Origin: DATMNI01 sp035570275
GTDB taxonomy: Bacteria; Acidobacteriota; Terriglobia; Bryobacterales; Bryobacteraceae
Length of the DNA: 38,672 bases
Reading direction: 5' to 3'
Assembly (NCBI GenBank): GCA_035570275.1
Contig: DATMNI010000084.1
Coordinates: forward strand, 1-38,672
Shown: in pieces, positions 21,764 through 29,194 of the stretch
How positions within the stretch are numbered: the stretch's first letter is position 1
Layout of the letters: the number at the start of each line of letters is the position of its first letter
Position numbers and translations under genes: made by a program
The notes under the pieces: model-generated
What the model saw: only the letters and a program-made list of their open reading frames with translations
What the model was told of the DNA's origin: nothing
The model's database searches: none

Positions 21764-21958
21764 CCTCGCGCGTGGACCGCGCCATTTCGCGGTCGATTCC
21801 GCCAGGTACTCGTCAATCTGCGCCAATTGGTTCTTGAGCGTGGACGCCTCGCCCAGCAGCCGCAGAATCACCTGCCGCGCCGATTCGATGGCTCGCTCGC
21901 GCTCCCGAGCACCTTGGTCTGCAACTGCTGGGCTTCCGGCGCCTCCACGGTCTTCTGG
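21764..21958 (-). pseudogene. Decayed partial copy of smc
   Basis: This segment aligns, in the same orientation, with smc at 17811-18054. The first 145 bp or so are nearly identical, with shared runs such as CAGGTACTCGTCAATCTGCG and GCAGAATCACCTGCCGCGC. There is a 1-bp deletion near 21800 and an internal loss of about 50 bp near 21930, after which GCGCCTCCACGGTC matches again. It encodes part of the coiled coil only and is frameshifted. The substitutions are scattered, so it is an old duplication or came from a related strain's smc. Confidence 0.85.
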
Positions 21959-22017
21959 TAGAGCCAGTTATCTCCTAGTCCTAGCCGGGGTCGATATCGG
22001 AAGCCGAGCGGCATCGT

Positions 22018-22560
22018 TCATGTCGCCTTTTCCGTGGCGACTTGACCGGCGTAGGTTTCAATGCGGTCCTCCAAGACCGCCAACTCCACGCCGGCAGCCT
22101 GGAACATCTCGCGCGTTTCCTGGGCGGCGTGATAGCGGCGAAGAGCCACCACACGAACAATTCCCACGCTGATGATCAGCATGGCACAGACCCTGCATGG
22201 CTCCATCTTGCAGTAGAGTGTGGCACCGCGCAGGCTGAGGCCGTACTTCGCAGCCTGGCAAAGGGCGTTTTGTTCCGCGTGAATGGTTCTTACGCAGTGC
22301 TGGCGGCTGGTGCCGTCGTCGTCAATCACTTTCTTGAAGAGATGGCCAACGTCATCGCAGTGCGGCAGGCCGGGCGGCGAGCCAACATATCCGGTAGCGA
22401 TGATCCGCTTATCCAGCACGACGACGCAGCCGCTGCGGCCGCGATCGCAGGTAGCACGGCTCCCGACTTCTTCCGTCAGGTGCATGAAATACTCGTCCCA
22501 ACTCGGTCTCACCACACCGCCGGCAGCGCGATCAGTTTCCATTTGCGTGGAGTGTACCAT
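22018..22560 (-). CDS. dCMP/cytidine deaminase family protein (ComEB-like)
   Basis: A zinc-dependent deaminase of about 180 residues, converting dCMP to dUMP in thymidylate supply if it is a true dCMP deaminase. The zinc motif is complete: HAE (His94, catalytic Glu96) and PCRVC (Cys122, Cys125). The N-terminal RPSWDEYFMHLTEEVGSRATC and the ATGYVGSPPGLPHCDDVGH segment match dCMP deaminases rather than cytidine or tRNA deaminases. ATG 22560 lies 10 bp after the MFS gene stop; Met at 22542 is an alternative. It is the last gene of a three-gene minus-strand operon, but its function has no obvious tie to the two genes before it. Confidence 0.88.
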   Translation of the reverse strand: MVHSTQMETDRAAGGVVRPSWDEYFMHLTEEVGSRATCDRGRSGCVVVLDKRIIATGYVGSPPGLPHCDDVGHLFKKVIDDDGTSRQHCVRTIHAEQNALCQAAKYGLSLRGATLYCKMEPCRVCAMLIISVGIVRVVALRRYHAAQETREMFQAAGVELAVLEDRIETYAGQVATEKAT

Positions 22561-22570
22561 ATCGCCGGAC

Positions 22571-23731
22571 TCACCCAGAGCCCGGGCGAGCATCTACTGA
22601 ACCCGCGGGCGAACCCGCGGCCGTCAGCGCCGCCACCAGGGAAAAGCCGCCGAGCAGCAGGAAACTGATCCGGAATTGCCCGGTCCAGTCGGCCAGATAT
22701 CCGACGGCTGGAGCCCCCAACAGAATCATCAGAATCCCCACCATGTTGACCAGCCCCATGGCGGCGCCGGCGCGTCCGGGAAACTGGGCTGCCGCCCGGC
22801 CGAAGACGGCGGCATAGGGCAGGCCGCAACCTGCGCCCAGGGCCACGATCGCCACCCACGTCAGCCACAGCCACTGCCCCCACGCCAACGCGGCACAAGC
22901 CGCCGCATTCAGCAACAGCGCCGATCGCAGAAGCCTGGTTACCGGCATCCGGTGGGCCAGCCAGCCGCCCAGCGGACGGGTCGCCATGCCTAGCAGAAGC
23001 ACCAGGGAACCCATCAATCCGGCGCGCTGGATAGGTATCTGAAAGCCGCTCTTGAGAAGCGTGGTGATCCAGGTTCCCACCACGATCACCAGGCCGAAGG
23101 ATGCCATCTGCACCACGCCCAACCGCCACAATTCGCGGCTGCGGGCTACGTCCGCGAGACTGCCGGAGTGTTTCACGAAATGATTGGGCCGGGGTGCAAA
23201 CGCCACCCAGAGGGTAATGGCTACTACCGCAACGGCCGTGGACCCGAGGAACGCGCCACGCCAGCCGAAGGCGCCGGTCAACTGGGGAATCGCGAAGATG
23301 ACGAAACCGGACCCCAGCACGATCGACCCTCCGAAGCAGCCCTGCGCGACATGCAGGTCGCGGCCCTCGAACACGGACACGATGTAGCGCGCGCCCGCCG
23401 TGAAACAGGCGCCGGTTCCAATGCCGGTTAACGTTTTCCAGAACAGAAGCTGCCAGTACGCGCCGGCGAACGCGATGGCGAAGCTGCCCAAGGCCACCCA
23501 CGCCAGGGCCGCGGGCAGGACGCGGACTGGGCCCAGCCGGTCCGCCACGCGTCCGCTGGGCACCTGCATCAGCGCGTGGGTCAGGAAGATGCCCGTGGTC
23601 AGCAGCCCCGCGCTGGCCTGGTTGAAGCCGAACTCCGCCCGCAGCGCCGGGACCATGGGCGCGTGGTTGGTGTAGTTGGCTGAAAAAGCGAAGCCGGCGC
23701 TGCAGACGGTGACCAGGGCGCGCCTATTCAT
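22571..23731 (-). CDS. MFS transporter
   Basis: A 386-residue major facilitator with about twelve hydrophobic segments. The loop 2-3 motif is GRVADRLGPVRVLPA (family form GxxaDrxGrr), and GYLADWTGQFRI lies near the C-terminus. The start codon overlaps the dehydratase stop (ATGA), so the two are translationally coupled. That suggests it imports the acid sugar the dehydratase uses, as in other sugar-acid operons; the substrate is inferred from context only. Confidence 0.88.
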   Translation of the reverse strand: MNRRALVTVCSAGFAFSANYTNHAPMVPALRAEFGFNQASAGLLTTGIFLTHALMQVPSGRVADRLGPVRVLPAALAWVALGSFAIAFAGAYWQLLFWKTLTGIGTGACFTAGARYIVSVFEGRDLHVAQGCFGGSIVLGSGFVIFAIPQLTGAFGWRGAFLGSTAVAVVAITLWVAFAPRPNHFVKHSGSLADVARSRELWRLGVVQMASFGLVIVVGTWITTLLKSGFQIPIQRAGLMGSLVLLLGMATRPLGGWLAHRMPVTRLLRSALLLNAAACAALAWGQWLWLTWVAIVALGAGCGLPYAAVFGRAAAQFPGRAGAAMGLVNMVGILMILLGAPAVGYLADWTGQFRISFLLLGGFSLVAALTAAGSPAGSVDARPGSG

Positions 23732-25464
23732 TTGGGGGTTCCAACCGCGGCGGGGTCTACGGCGGGGGTTCCCACGGCGCGCAGGAAATCGAAATCGCAG
23801 CCCTGGTCGGCTTGCATGATGTGGTCCAGGAACAATTTGCCGTAGCCGCGCTGATACTTTGGGGGCGCCGGCCGGAAAGCGGCCAGGCGGCGTTCCATCT
23901 CGCCCGCGGGCACGCACAGTTCGACGCGCCGGGCGGCCACATCGAGCGAAATCTCATCGCCGGTTTCGACGACGGCCAGCGGGCCGCCAATCGCCGATTC
24001 GGGCGCCATGTGCAGCACCACGGTTCCGAAGCTGGTGCCGCTCATGCGCGCGTCGCTGATCCGCACCATGTCGGCCACGCCGCGGTTCAGCAGCACCCGC
24101 GGCATCGGAATGTGCCCCCATTCCGGGAAGCCCGGGGCGCCTTTGGGACCGCAGTTCTTCATCACCAGCACGGTGCCAGCCTCCACCGGCAAATCGTCCG
24201 AATCGATCTGCGCGCGCATCTGCTGGTAGTCTTCGAAAACGTATGCCTTGCCGCGGTGTTGCAACAGATGGGGCGAAGCGGCGGTCTGCTTGAGCACGGC
24301 GCCATGGGGCGCCAGGTTGCCGTGCAGCACCACGGTGCCGCCTTCCGGGTGCAGCGGGTGGGATGCGGCGCGGATCACCTCGCGGTTGTGGCACACGGCG
24401 GTGGTCACGTTTTCGGCGACAGTCTTGCCGGTGATGGTGAGGGCGCCGCCGTGGAGCAGGGGCAGAATCTCTTTCATCAGCGCGGGCAAACCGCCGGCAT
24501 AAAAGAAATCCTCCATGAGGTACTGGCCGGAGGGTTTCACGTTGGCCAGGAACGGCGTGCGACGGGAGATGACGTCGAACTCGGCCAGCTTCAAATCGAT
24601 TCCCAAACGCCCGGCAATGGCGATGAGGTGTACCACGGCGTTGGTGGAACCGCCCAGCGCCATATCCACGGTGATGGCGTTTTCCAGGGCCGCGCGGGTC
24701 AGGATGCGCGACGGCCGCAGGTCTTCCCAAACGGCTTCCACAATGCGGCGTCCGCTCTGTTCGGCCATGGCCTGGCGGCGCGAATCGGGCGCGGGAATGC
24801 TGGCGCACCCGGGCAGCGTCATGCCCAGCGCTTCGGCCAGGCTGGTCATGGTGGACGCGGTGCCCATCACGTTGCAGTGGCCGGCGCTGCGGTAGATGCC
24901 GCCTTCGATCTCGCACAGTTGTTCGTCATCGATGCGGCCGGTGCGGTACAGGTCGTAGAGCTTGCGCCCGTCGGTGCCGGCGCCGATTTCCTTATCGCCC
25001 CAGCGCCCGTTCAACTGCGGCCCGCCGGTCACCATGATGGCGGGCAGATCGGCGCTGGCCGCGCCCATGATCTGCGCGGGCGTGGTCTTGTCGCAGCCGC
25101 AAAGGAGCACGACGCCGTCCAGCGGATTGGCGCGGATGGACTCCTCCACATCCATCGCCATCAGGTTGCGGTAGAGCATGGTGGTGGGCTTCATGTAGAT
25201 CTCACCCAGCGAAATGGTGGGGAACTCCAGCGGGAAACCGCCCGCCGCCCACACCCCGCGCTTCACCGCCTCGGCCACGGTGCGCAGATGCAGATTGCAA
25301 TGGTTCAGCTCGCTCCAGGAATTGCAGATCCCGATGACGGGCCGGTTTTGAAAGACTTCCGGCGTGAAGCCTTCGGCGCGGATGGCGGCGCGATGGGTCA
25401 GGCTCTCATAGGTGGGTTGCGCGAACCAGCCCTGGCTGCGCAGTTTCGGACGGTCAGTGGCCAT
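23728..25464 (-). CDS. IlvD/Edd family dehydratase, probably sugar-acid (arabinonate/xylonate-like)
   Basis: A 578-residue Fe-S dehydratase. The cluster ligands fit Cys56 (SELNHC), Cys124 (LLCGCDK) and Cys197 (AGHCNVMG). The spacings of 68 and 73 equal those I recall for the [2Fe-2S] L-arabinonate dehydratase (Cys59, 127, 200). The start MATDRPKLRSQGWF and the CNSWSELNHCN segment also fit sugar-acid dehydratases better than dihydroxy-acid dehydratase of branched-chain amino acid synthesis. The candidate catalytic Ser lies in DARMSGTSFG. It would convert an aldonic acid to a 2-keto-3-deoxy acid in the cytoplasm. Coupling to an MFS gene supports a catabolic role. Exact substrate unknown. Confidence 0.85.
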   Translation of the reverse strand: MATDRPKLRSQGWFAQPTYESLTHRAAIRAEGFTPEVFQNRPVIGICNSWSELNHCNLHLRTVAEAVKRGVWAAGGFPLEFPTISLGEIYMKPTTMLYRNLMAMDVEESIRANPLDGVVLLCGCDKTTPAQIMGAASADLPAIMVTGGPQLNGRWGDKEIGAGTDGRKLYDLYRTGRIDDEQLCEIEGGIYRSAGHCNVMGTASTMTSLAEALGMTLPGCASIPAPDSRRQAMAEQSGRRIVEAVWEDLRPSRILTRAALENAITVDMALGGSTNAVVHLIAIAGRLGIDLKLAEFDVISRRTPFLANVKPSGQYLMEDFFYAGGLPALMKEILPLLHGGALTITGKTVAENVTTAVCHNREVIRAASHPLHPEGGTVVLHGNLAPHGAVLKQTAASPHLLQHRGKAYVFEDYQQMRAQIDSDDLPVEAGTVLVMKNCGPKGAPGFPEWGHIPMPRVLLNRGVADMVRISDARMSGTSFGTVVLHMAPESAIGGPLAVVETGDEISLDVAARRVELCVPAGEMERRLAAFRPAPPKYQRGYGKLFLDHIMQADQGCDFDFLRAVGTPAVDPAAVGTPK

Positions 25465-25867
25465 TCAGGTATGGTAGCCCTCGGCGGGGGCGGGGGCCAA
25501 GCGGCGTGCGGGGGTTTAGGGCGGAGCGGAGAATCGGATTCCACAGCGAGTTCGGCTCGCCACCGCGCGCACGCTGGCGCAGGGACCGGGCGACTACATG
25601 GTGGGACTCCGACAAGGGCTCCCGCGACGGTCACTTTCTGCAACAAGGCGGCGAACCGACCAAAGGGTTCAGCTGGCTCATTTTCGTGAACGGCGTTTCG
25701 CGGGAGGAATCGACTGGGAGTGTTTGTCCTCTCTCGTTTTCCCTTGTTCACCCGCCCACCAAGCAGGAAAACAAGGGATGCAACGATGAGATTCGAGCAC
25801 AAGATCCCAATCGGCGCGCTAGAAAGACAGATTGGAAGCCCCGAAGTTTCTCGGTTGGCCGGTGAAC
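25465..25867. other. Gene-free stretch between the dehydratase and the DUF697 protein
   Basis: I can assign no gene here. It holds a 9-bp inverted repeat, TCCCTTGTT (25740-25748) with AACAAGGGA (25770-25778), around a 21-nt loop and without a T-run. A short open frame from ATG 25788 runs into the opposite-strand gene and has no recognisable family. A promoter for the dehydratase operon should lie near 25470-25530, but none is clear. Confidence 0.4.
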
Positions 25868-27424
25868 TTATGTGCGCTTCTTCTTCGTACGTTGCCACAG
25901 TTTTTGCGAAGCGTTACCGACGGCCCCCGCCGCCCCGGTAACGGAATCCCTGACTGTCGAAGCTGTTTGAGACGTAAGATTCGAAGCCTTTTCGGCTGTC
26001 GTCTTAGCGCCATCCCAAATGTCTCCGGATAAGTTCTTCGCGTGTTCCGATGCCGTAGAGATCGCCGCCCCCGTGTCTCTAACCGCAGTCTGCAGCAGTT
26101 CGCCACTTTTCTCGGCCGCTCGCTCAACCGACCGTGCGACGCTTGATGCCCGCTTTCCGATTTCATCCCTCGCTAAAGTAAGAGCGCGTCGCCGCTTCTC
26201 CCTCAGGGCCTTTCTTAAGGTGCGAGCGCCTTCGAGCAGAACCACTCCCGCGGCGGCAGATGAAACCGCCATGCACTGACCCAATGTCCGGTTCATGTTA
26301 GCCGATTCACGATGGACGCGGTCAAGAGCGAGACAGTCTGCCGCCACAGCAATGCCGTGATAGTAGAGCACTCCTCCGGCGACCGCACCCTCAAAGAGCT
26401 CGTCTCCCGTTTTGTCAATGAATACGCCAAGTTGGCGGATTCCAAAAGTACCGACACCGACCAACACGCCAGTTCCCTGTCGCAGTAATTCGAAGACCGG
26501 ACGCATGATCCCTAGGATCTCTGGAGAGAGGTGGTCAAGGTCGTCAAAATCTACATCGTCCGAATCGCTGAGTGGATGGTCATGCTGGCCGAGCACATTC
26601 TCCAGATGATCGCCAATCGACGTCGCGGCGTGATCGATCAAATCAGATGCAACTTCCAGCCCCATCCCCATCTTCTTGATGGCAATTCTGAGCCCCAGCG
26701 ATTCGTCAGCATTCAGATAGGAGTTCGCGAACAGGCTCGAAGCAGTCCGTGTCAGCATCTGCCGCCACGTTGCCCACGAAGGCCGTTTACCCAAGCGTGT
26801 CAGGATCTGCAGTTGGAGTTCTAGCGCGGCTGCCGCGATCATGAAGAGATCGACGACGCGGTTCCGGCTAACACCCACCACCAGCCCTAATGTGATCGCC
26901 CTCTGGCTAATGTCTTTCTCCAACTCACGGAGCACGGCTTCCGCTGCCAGCTTGTAAGTTTCGGCACTCCCGCCCGAATCTGGCATGGCCGCAGCCGCCC
27001 ACCCTGGCGTTCCGCGCAAGGCACCCAAGTATTCGACCCGCCGCTGGAGTTCGCCTTCGCCTGCTGCGGAACGGAGCCGATGAAGCTTAGCGTGGGCGGG
27101 AATGCCGGTCTGCCAAATGTCGCGCAATCGGTTCTCCCAGTGTTTCCGGTACCGCCAGTATAAGATTCCGATGATGGCTACCGGCAATGCGATAGCAATA
27201 CCGAAGCCCGTGCAGAGCAACCAGTCCGGTCCTAAAGGTGCATGAGGGATGCCGAGGAGCTGACGGGCTGTTTCGAGCAGCACCAGCCAGCGCTGCACAA
27301 GGGAGAAGTAGGCGTTTCCGATCAACAGGACAAATGCGCAAGACAACGCCCAGAAAACGTACTTCGTGAAGAGGACGCTGCGCCCGCGAACGGCGCGCAA
27401 TTCATCGCTTTCCGACCAAGGCAT
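25868..27424 (-). CDS. DUF697/YcjF-like membrane protein with amphipathic C-terminal tail
   Basis: ATG 27424 follows GGAGAG by 7 nt. Two N-terminal membrane helices (about residues 22-45 and 70-92) precede a cytoplasmic segment. Then comes a region (about 165-260) around ISQRAITLGLVVGVSRNRVV and DLFMIAAAALELQLQIL, which resembles the DUF697 domain of YcjF. A Gly-rich hydrophobic stretch (about 320-400) follows. The last 110 residues are Ala/Thr/Ser/Lys-rich with an 11-residue-like amphipathic pattern (ERAAEKSGELLQTAVRDTGA, SEHAKNLSGDIWDGAKTTAE), like LEA or apolipoprotein helices that bind membranes under stress. YcjF is usually next to the GTPase YcjX; none is here. Function unknown. Confidence 0.65.
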   Translation of the reverse strand: MPWSESDELRAVRGRSVLFTKYVFWALSCAFVLLIGNAYFSLVQRWLVLLETARQLLGIPHAPLGPDWLLCTGFGIAIALPVAIIGILYWRYRKHWENRLRDIWQTGIPAHAKLHRLRSAAGEGELQRRVEYLGALRGTPGWAAAAMPDSGGSAETYKLAAEAVLRELEKDISQRAITLGLVVGVSRNRVVDLFMIAAAALELQLQILTRLGKRPSWATWRQMLTRTASSLFANSYLNADESLGLRIAIKKMGMGLEVASDLIDHAATSIGDHLENVLGQHDHPLSDSDDVDFDDLDHLSPEILGIMRPVFELLRQGTGVLVGVGTFGIRQLGVFIDKTGDELFEGAVAGGVLYYHGIAVAADCLALDRVHRESANMNRTLGQCMAVSSAAAGVVLLEGARTLRKALREKRRRALTLARDEIGKRASSVARSVERAAEKSGELLQTAVRDTGAAISTASEHAKNLSGDIWDGAKTTAEKASNLTSQTASTVRDSVTGAAGAVGNASQKLWQRTKKKRT

Positions 27425-27566
27425 GCGCGTCTCTCCGTGATTACCTTCGGGTCGGGTAGTCCATACACTGACGTCAGTACGTTATGGGAAATTGACGCGC
27501 TACCCGGCTTGCAAGTTTAACATACTATGCTCAGTGTGGCACACAAACGGAAGGCATGTTCGACCG

Positions 27567-27656
27567 CTATGAATGTTGTCCCAGTGCTGTCCCTTGTCCC
27601 ACCTGCAAAAGCACCTTCTTCAGCTCTTGGCCGGAAAGATCCGTCGGGAGCTTCAC
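27567..27656 (-). pseudogene. hicA: Truncated hicA toxin gene
   Basis: GTG 27656 overlaps the hicB stop (GTGA). The first 20 residues, MKLPTDLSGQELKKVLLQVG, match the HicA N-terminus (kLPrdLsGrELikaLeklG). The sequence then leaves the family and stops after 29 residues. The double-stranded RNA-binding-like core with the catalytic His (RQRGSH motif) is absent, so no active toxin can be made. Confidence 0.75.
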
Positions 27657-27877
27657 TTGTGGGTGCCGGTGGTGAGATCAAAGTATTCTCTTCCCGCTTC
27701 AGTCGGGACCGGGTCACCAGCGGCGATACAGTCTTCGATGTAGAGATCTGCCGCTTCGCGGATGTTCCTCATGACCTCATCACGAGTGTCGCCTTGGGAT
27801 ACACAGCCGGGCAGTGCCGGCACGGTGGCAACGTATCCGCCGTCTGCTTCCTGTTCAAGGATGACCGTATAGCGCAT
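27653..27877 (-). CDS. hicB: HicB-family antitoxin
   Basis: A 74-residue protein. MRYTVILEQEADGGYVATVP followed by ALPGCVSQGDTRDEVMRNIR is the standard HicB/UPF0150 fold, ending in AADLYIEDCIAAGDPVPTEAG. It has no C-terminal DNA-binding extension, as in the short HicB group. GAAGG lies about 9 nt before the ATG. HicB binds and masks the HicA RNase; here the partner immediately downstream, overlapping by GTGA, is broken. The antitoxin may be an orphan that can neutralise HicA toxins from elsewhere. Confidence 0.88.
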   Translation of the reverse strand: MRYTVILEQEADGGYVATVPALPGCVSQGDTRDEVMRNIREAADLYIEDCIAAGDPVPTEAGREYFDLTTGTHK

Positions 27878-28239
27878 AGAGTTTCGCCTTCGATTTTGAT
27901 AATACCAGCGAAAGACGCCGAGATGCTTTCGCGACCTTCATGGGGAGCCCCCTTTCGTTACCGGCGTTTCGGGAGGGATCTGGTTGTTGGACGGATGGGC
28001 TGGTGGCGACAGGAATCCGGCGCGGGCGAGGACGGCACTTCCACAATGAGGCGACGCCAACGCCATGCGGATCAGGTGAACGCTGGCACCCCCGGAAAAT
28101 CACCTCTTTCCGAGTGGGCGGCCATCCGGACGGAATCTGCGGTTCGGCAGTTCCGCGCAGTGGCGTTGTGCGGTATGTGGATGCGGGATTCCTGCGGGAT
28201 GGCCATCAACCTTTCTGAGCAGCACAGGCCGGTCTGTTT
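27878..28239. other. Gene-free stretch between the two antitoxin genes
   Basis: I see no gene with recognisable features on either strand. Open frames exist, as expected in GC-rich DNA, but none has family signals or a good Shine-Dalgarno. It lies between two broken toxin-antitoxin modules and may be unrecognisable debris. Confidence 0.45.
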
Positions 28240-28335
28240 TTAATTTAAGGCTGGGGCGCTCCAGTCGGCTTTGTCGCATGCGTAAATTAGAACGTTGGTA
28301 TCGTTTGTATCATCGTTTGTATCAAGGGCGATCGT
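28240..28335 (-). pseudogene. Truncated PIN-domain toxin remnant
   Basis: The minus-strand frame reads TIALDTN...DTNVLIYACDKADW and stops at 28240. IALDTNVLIYA is the classic first strand of PIN-domain RNases with the catalytic Asp. A tandem duplication of a GATACAAACGAT-type unit inserts extra DDTNDTN residues into this very motif. After about 30 residues the frame ends, so three of the four acidic active-site residues are missing. It has no evident start codon and overlaps the end of the DUF104 antitoxin gene in another frame. Confidence 0.72.
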
Positions 28336-28552
28336 TAAGTTCGTCCCGAGAGGGCAAAGGTTCACTGGAGAAGAACTTCATTCCCTCAATTCCCGCCCGA
28401 AGCCGCTGCAGGGCTGCGGTCCGGTCTCCACGGTCGATGTCATCGTCGAGTGGCTCGACGATCAGGCGCACACGCTGGGCCTCGCGCAACGCCAGTTCCT
28501 TTTCGGGTTTGAGAACACCATGGGTGTAGATAGCTTCTGTAACCTGAGCCAT
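28322..28552 (-). CDS. DUF104 (AF2212-like) antitoxin
   Basis: A 76-residue protein: MAQVTEAIYTHGVLKPEKEL, then REAQRVRLIVEP, is the beta-rich DUF104/AF2212 antitoxin fold, followed by a Leu/Arg tail that would bind a PIN toxin. AAAGG precedes the ATG by 9 nt. The gene ends inside the remnant of its PIN-domain partner. It belongs to VapBC-like modules in which the antitoxin comes first. It is intact while its toxin is not. Confidence 0.82.
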   Translation of the reverse strand: MAQVTEAIYTHGVLKPEKELALREAQRVRLIVEPLDDDIDRGDRTAALQRLRAGIEGMKFFSSEPLPSRDELNDRP

Positions 28553-28689
28553 TGTGTTAGGCCTTTGTCATGATTAGCTCCGGCGAACCGCCCCATCAAG
28601 CTCCGGGCGTTTTCCCGAAGCCTAACCGGCGGGCAAAATACGCCGGACGCGGTGCGCCCATCACGTCATCGGCGTTGGCTCACCCATCC

Positions 28690-28854
28690 CATGCCGGACC
28701 GGGTCGCCTACTACCAGGAACTGGCGCAACGTTTGCAGGCGTGACCATTCTGCTGTCGTGCTCCGTTCTGCCGGCTGCGGCGGCGCATGCGGCCTATGTG
28801 CCTGCCTGCCGCGCCACACACATCGATCCGATGAGCGCGCTTCGGTCCGACTGA
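28690..28854 (+). pseudogene. Remnant of an ADOP/FtsX-type permease, internally deleted
   Basis: Two pieces of one permease lie back to back in different frames. RVAYYQELAQRLQA (28700-28741) matches the mid-protein segment just before LPGV in this family. From about 28729 the next frame gives TFAGVTILLSCSVLPAAAAH, then AAYVPACRATHIDPMSALRS with the stop at 28852, which is the family's last helix and C-terminal tail. The intact neighbour on the opposite strand ends in PARRATKIDPIIALRYE. Some 300 residues between the two pieces are missing. Confidence 0.75.
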
Positions 28855-29054
28855 TCAGCGATTTGCTCCTGCATAGTCGCGAAGTGTAGACGAATATTTG
28901 TTACCAGTTCGGCGGGATGGACGGCAAACCGACGCCTGGCCGGCTGAATCCACTGCCGTGCTCGAGCTTCTTTAGCCGACCTGACCTTCAACTCCCTAAG
29001 TACACCGTTTCAATAATACGGTCTCGTATTTCGAGACAGCCGCTCCGTGACCGT

Positions 29055-29076
29055 CGCGGCTCTGATCGGAGCCGCG
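29055..29076 (+). repeat. 22-bp near-perfect palindrome (REP-like)
   Basis: CGCGGCTC and GAGCCGCG arms surround TGATCG, with a single mismatch. Such GC-rich GGCTCC/GGAGCC hairpins are typical of scattered extragenic repeats. Its right arm overlaps the 19-bp tandem duplication. Confidence 0.6.
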
Positions 29077-29102
29077 CGCGTTAATCGGAGCCGCGCGCGT
29101 TA
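29065..29102 (+). repeat. Exact 19-bp tandem duplication
   Basis: The unit ATCGGAGCCGCGCGCGTTA occurs twice without a difference. It lies in non-coding DNA between a pseudogene and the permease gene, and may be a recent slippage product of the palindrome's right arm. Confidence 0.85.
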
Positions 29103-29194
29103 GCAAGCGGTTTCCCGATACGTTGGCGAACTTCTGAAACGGCGTACTAGCGAGTATCCATATGCGGTGCGCATGGGGCCAATCTACACCCGCG

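Larger units (their letters stand above)
28553..29194. other. Stretch with permease remnant and short repeats, no intact gene
   Basis: This region contains the decayed permease piece (28690-28854), a near-perfect palindrome at 29055-29076 and an exact 19-bp tandem duplication at 29065-29102. Nothing else recognisable is present. It separates the DUF104 module from the end of the intact ADOP permease gene. Confidence 0.55.

Noticed and set aside
23812..25689. 625-codon plus-strand frame opposite the dehydratase
   Set aside because: Composition (Gly/His/Ala/Arg) of an antisense shadow; the minus strand carries the Fe-S ligand motifs.
25740..25778. Inverted repeat as transcription terminator
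   Set aside because: The loop is 21 nt and no T-run follows on either strand.
25788..25941. Short plus-strand frame beginning MRFEHKIPIGALERQIG
   Set aside because: It looks slightly gene-like and follows AAGGGA, but it has no known family and its C-terminal half is antisense to the DUF697 gene end.
27527..28243. 238-codon plus-strand frame across the hicB region
   Set aside because: It is antisense to hicB and the hicA fragment, and its remaining part has no family signal.
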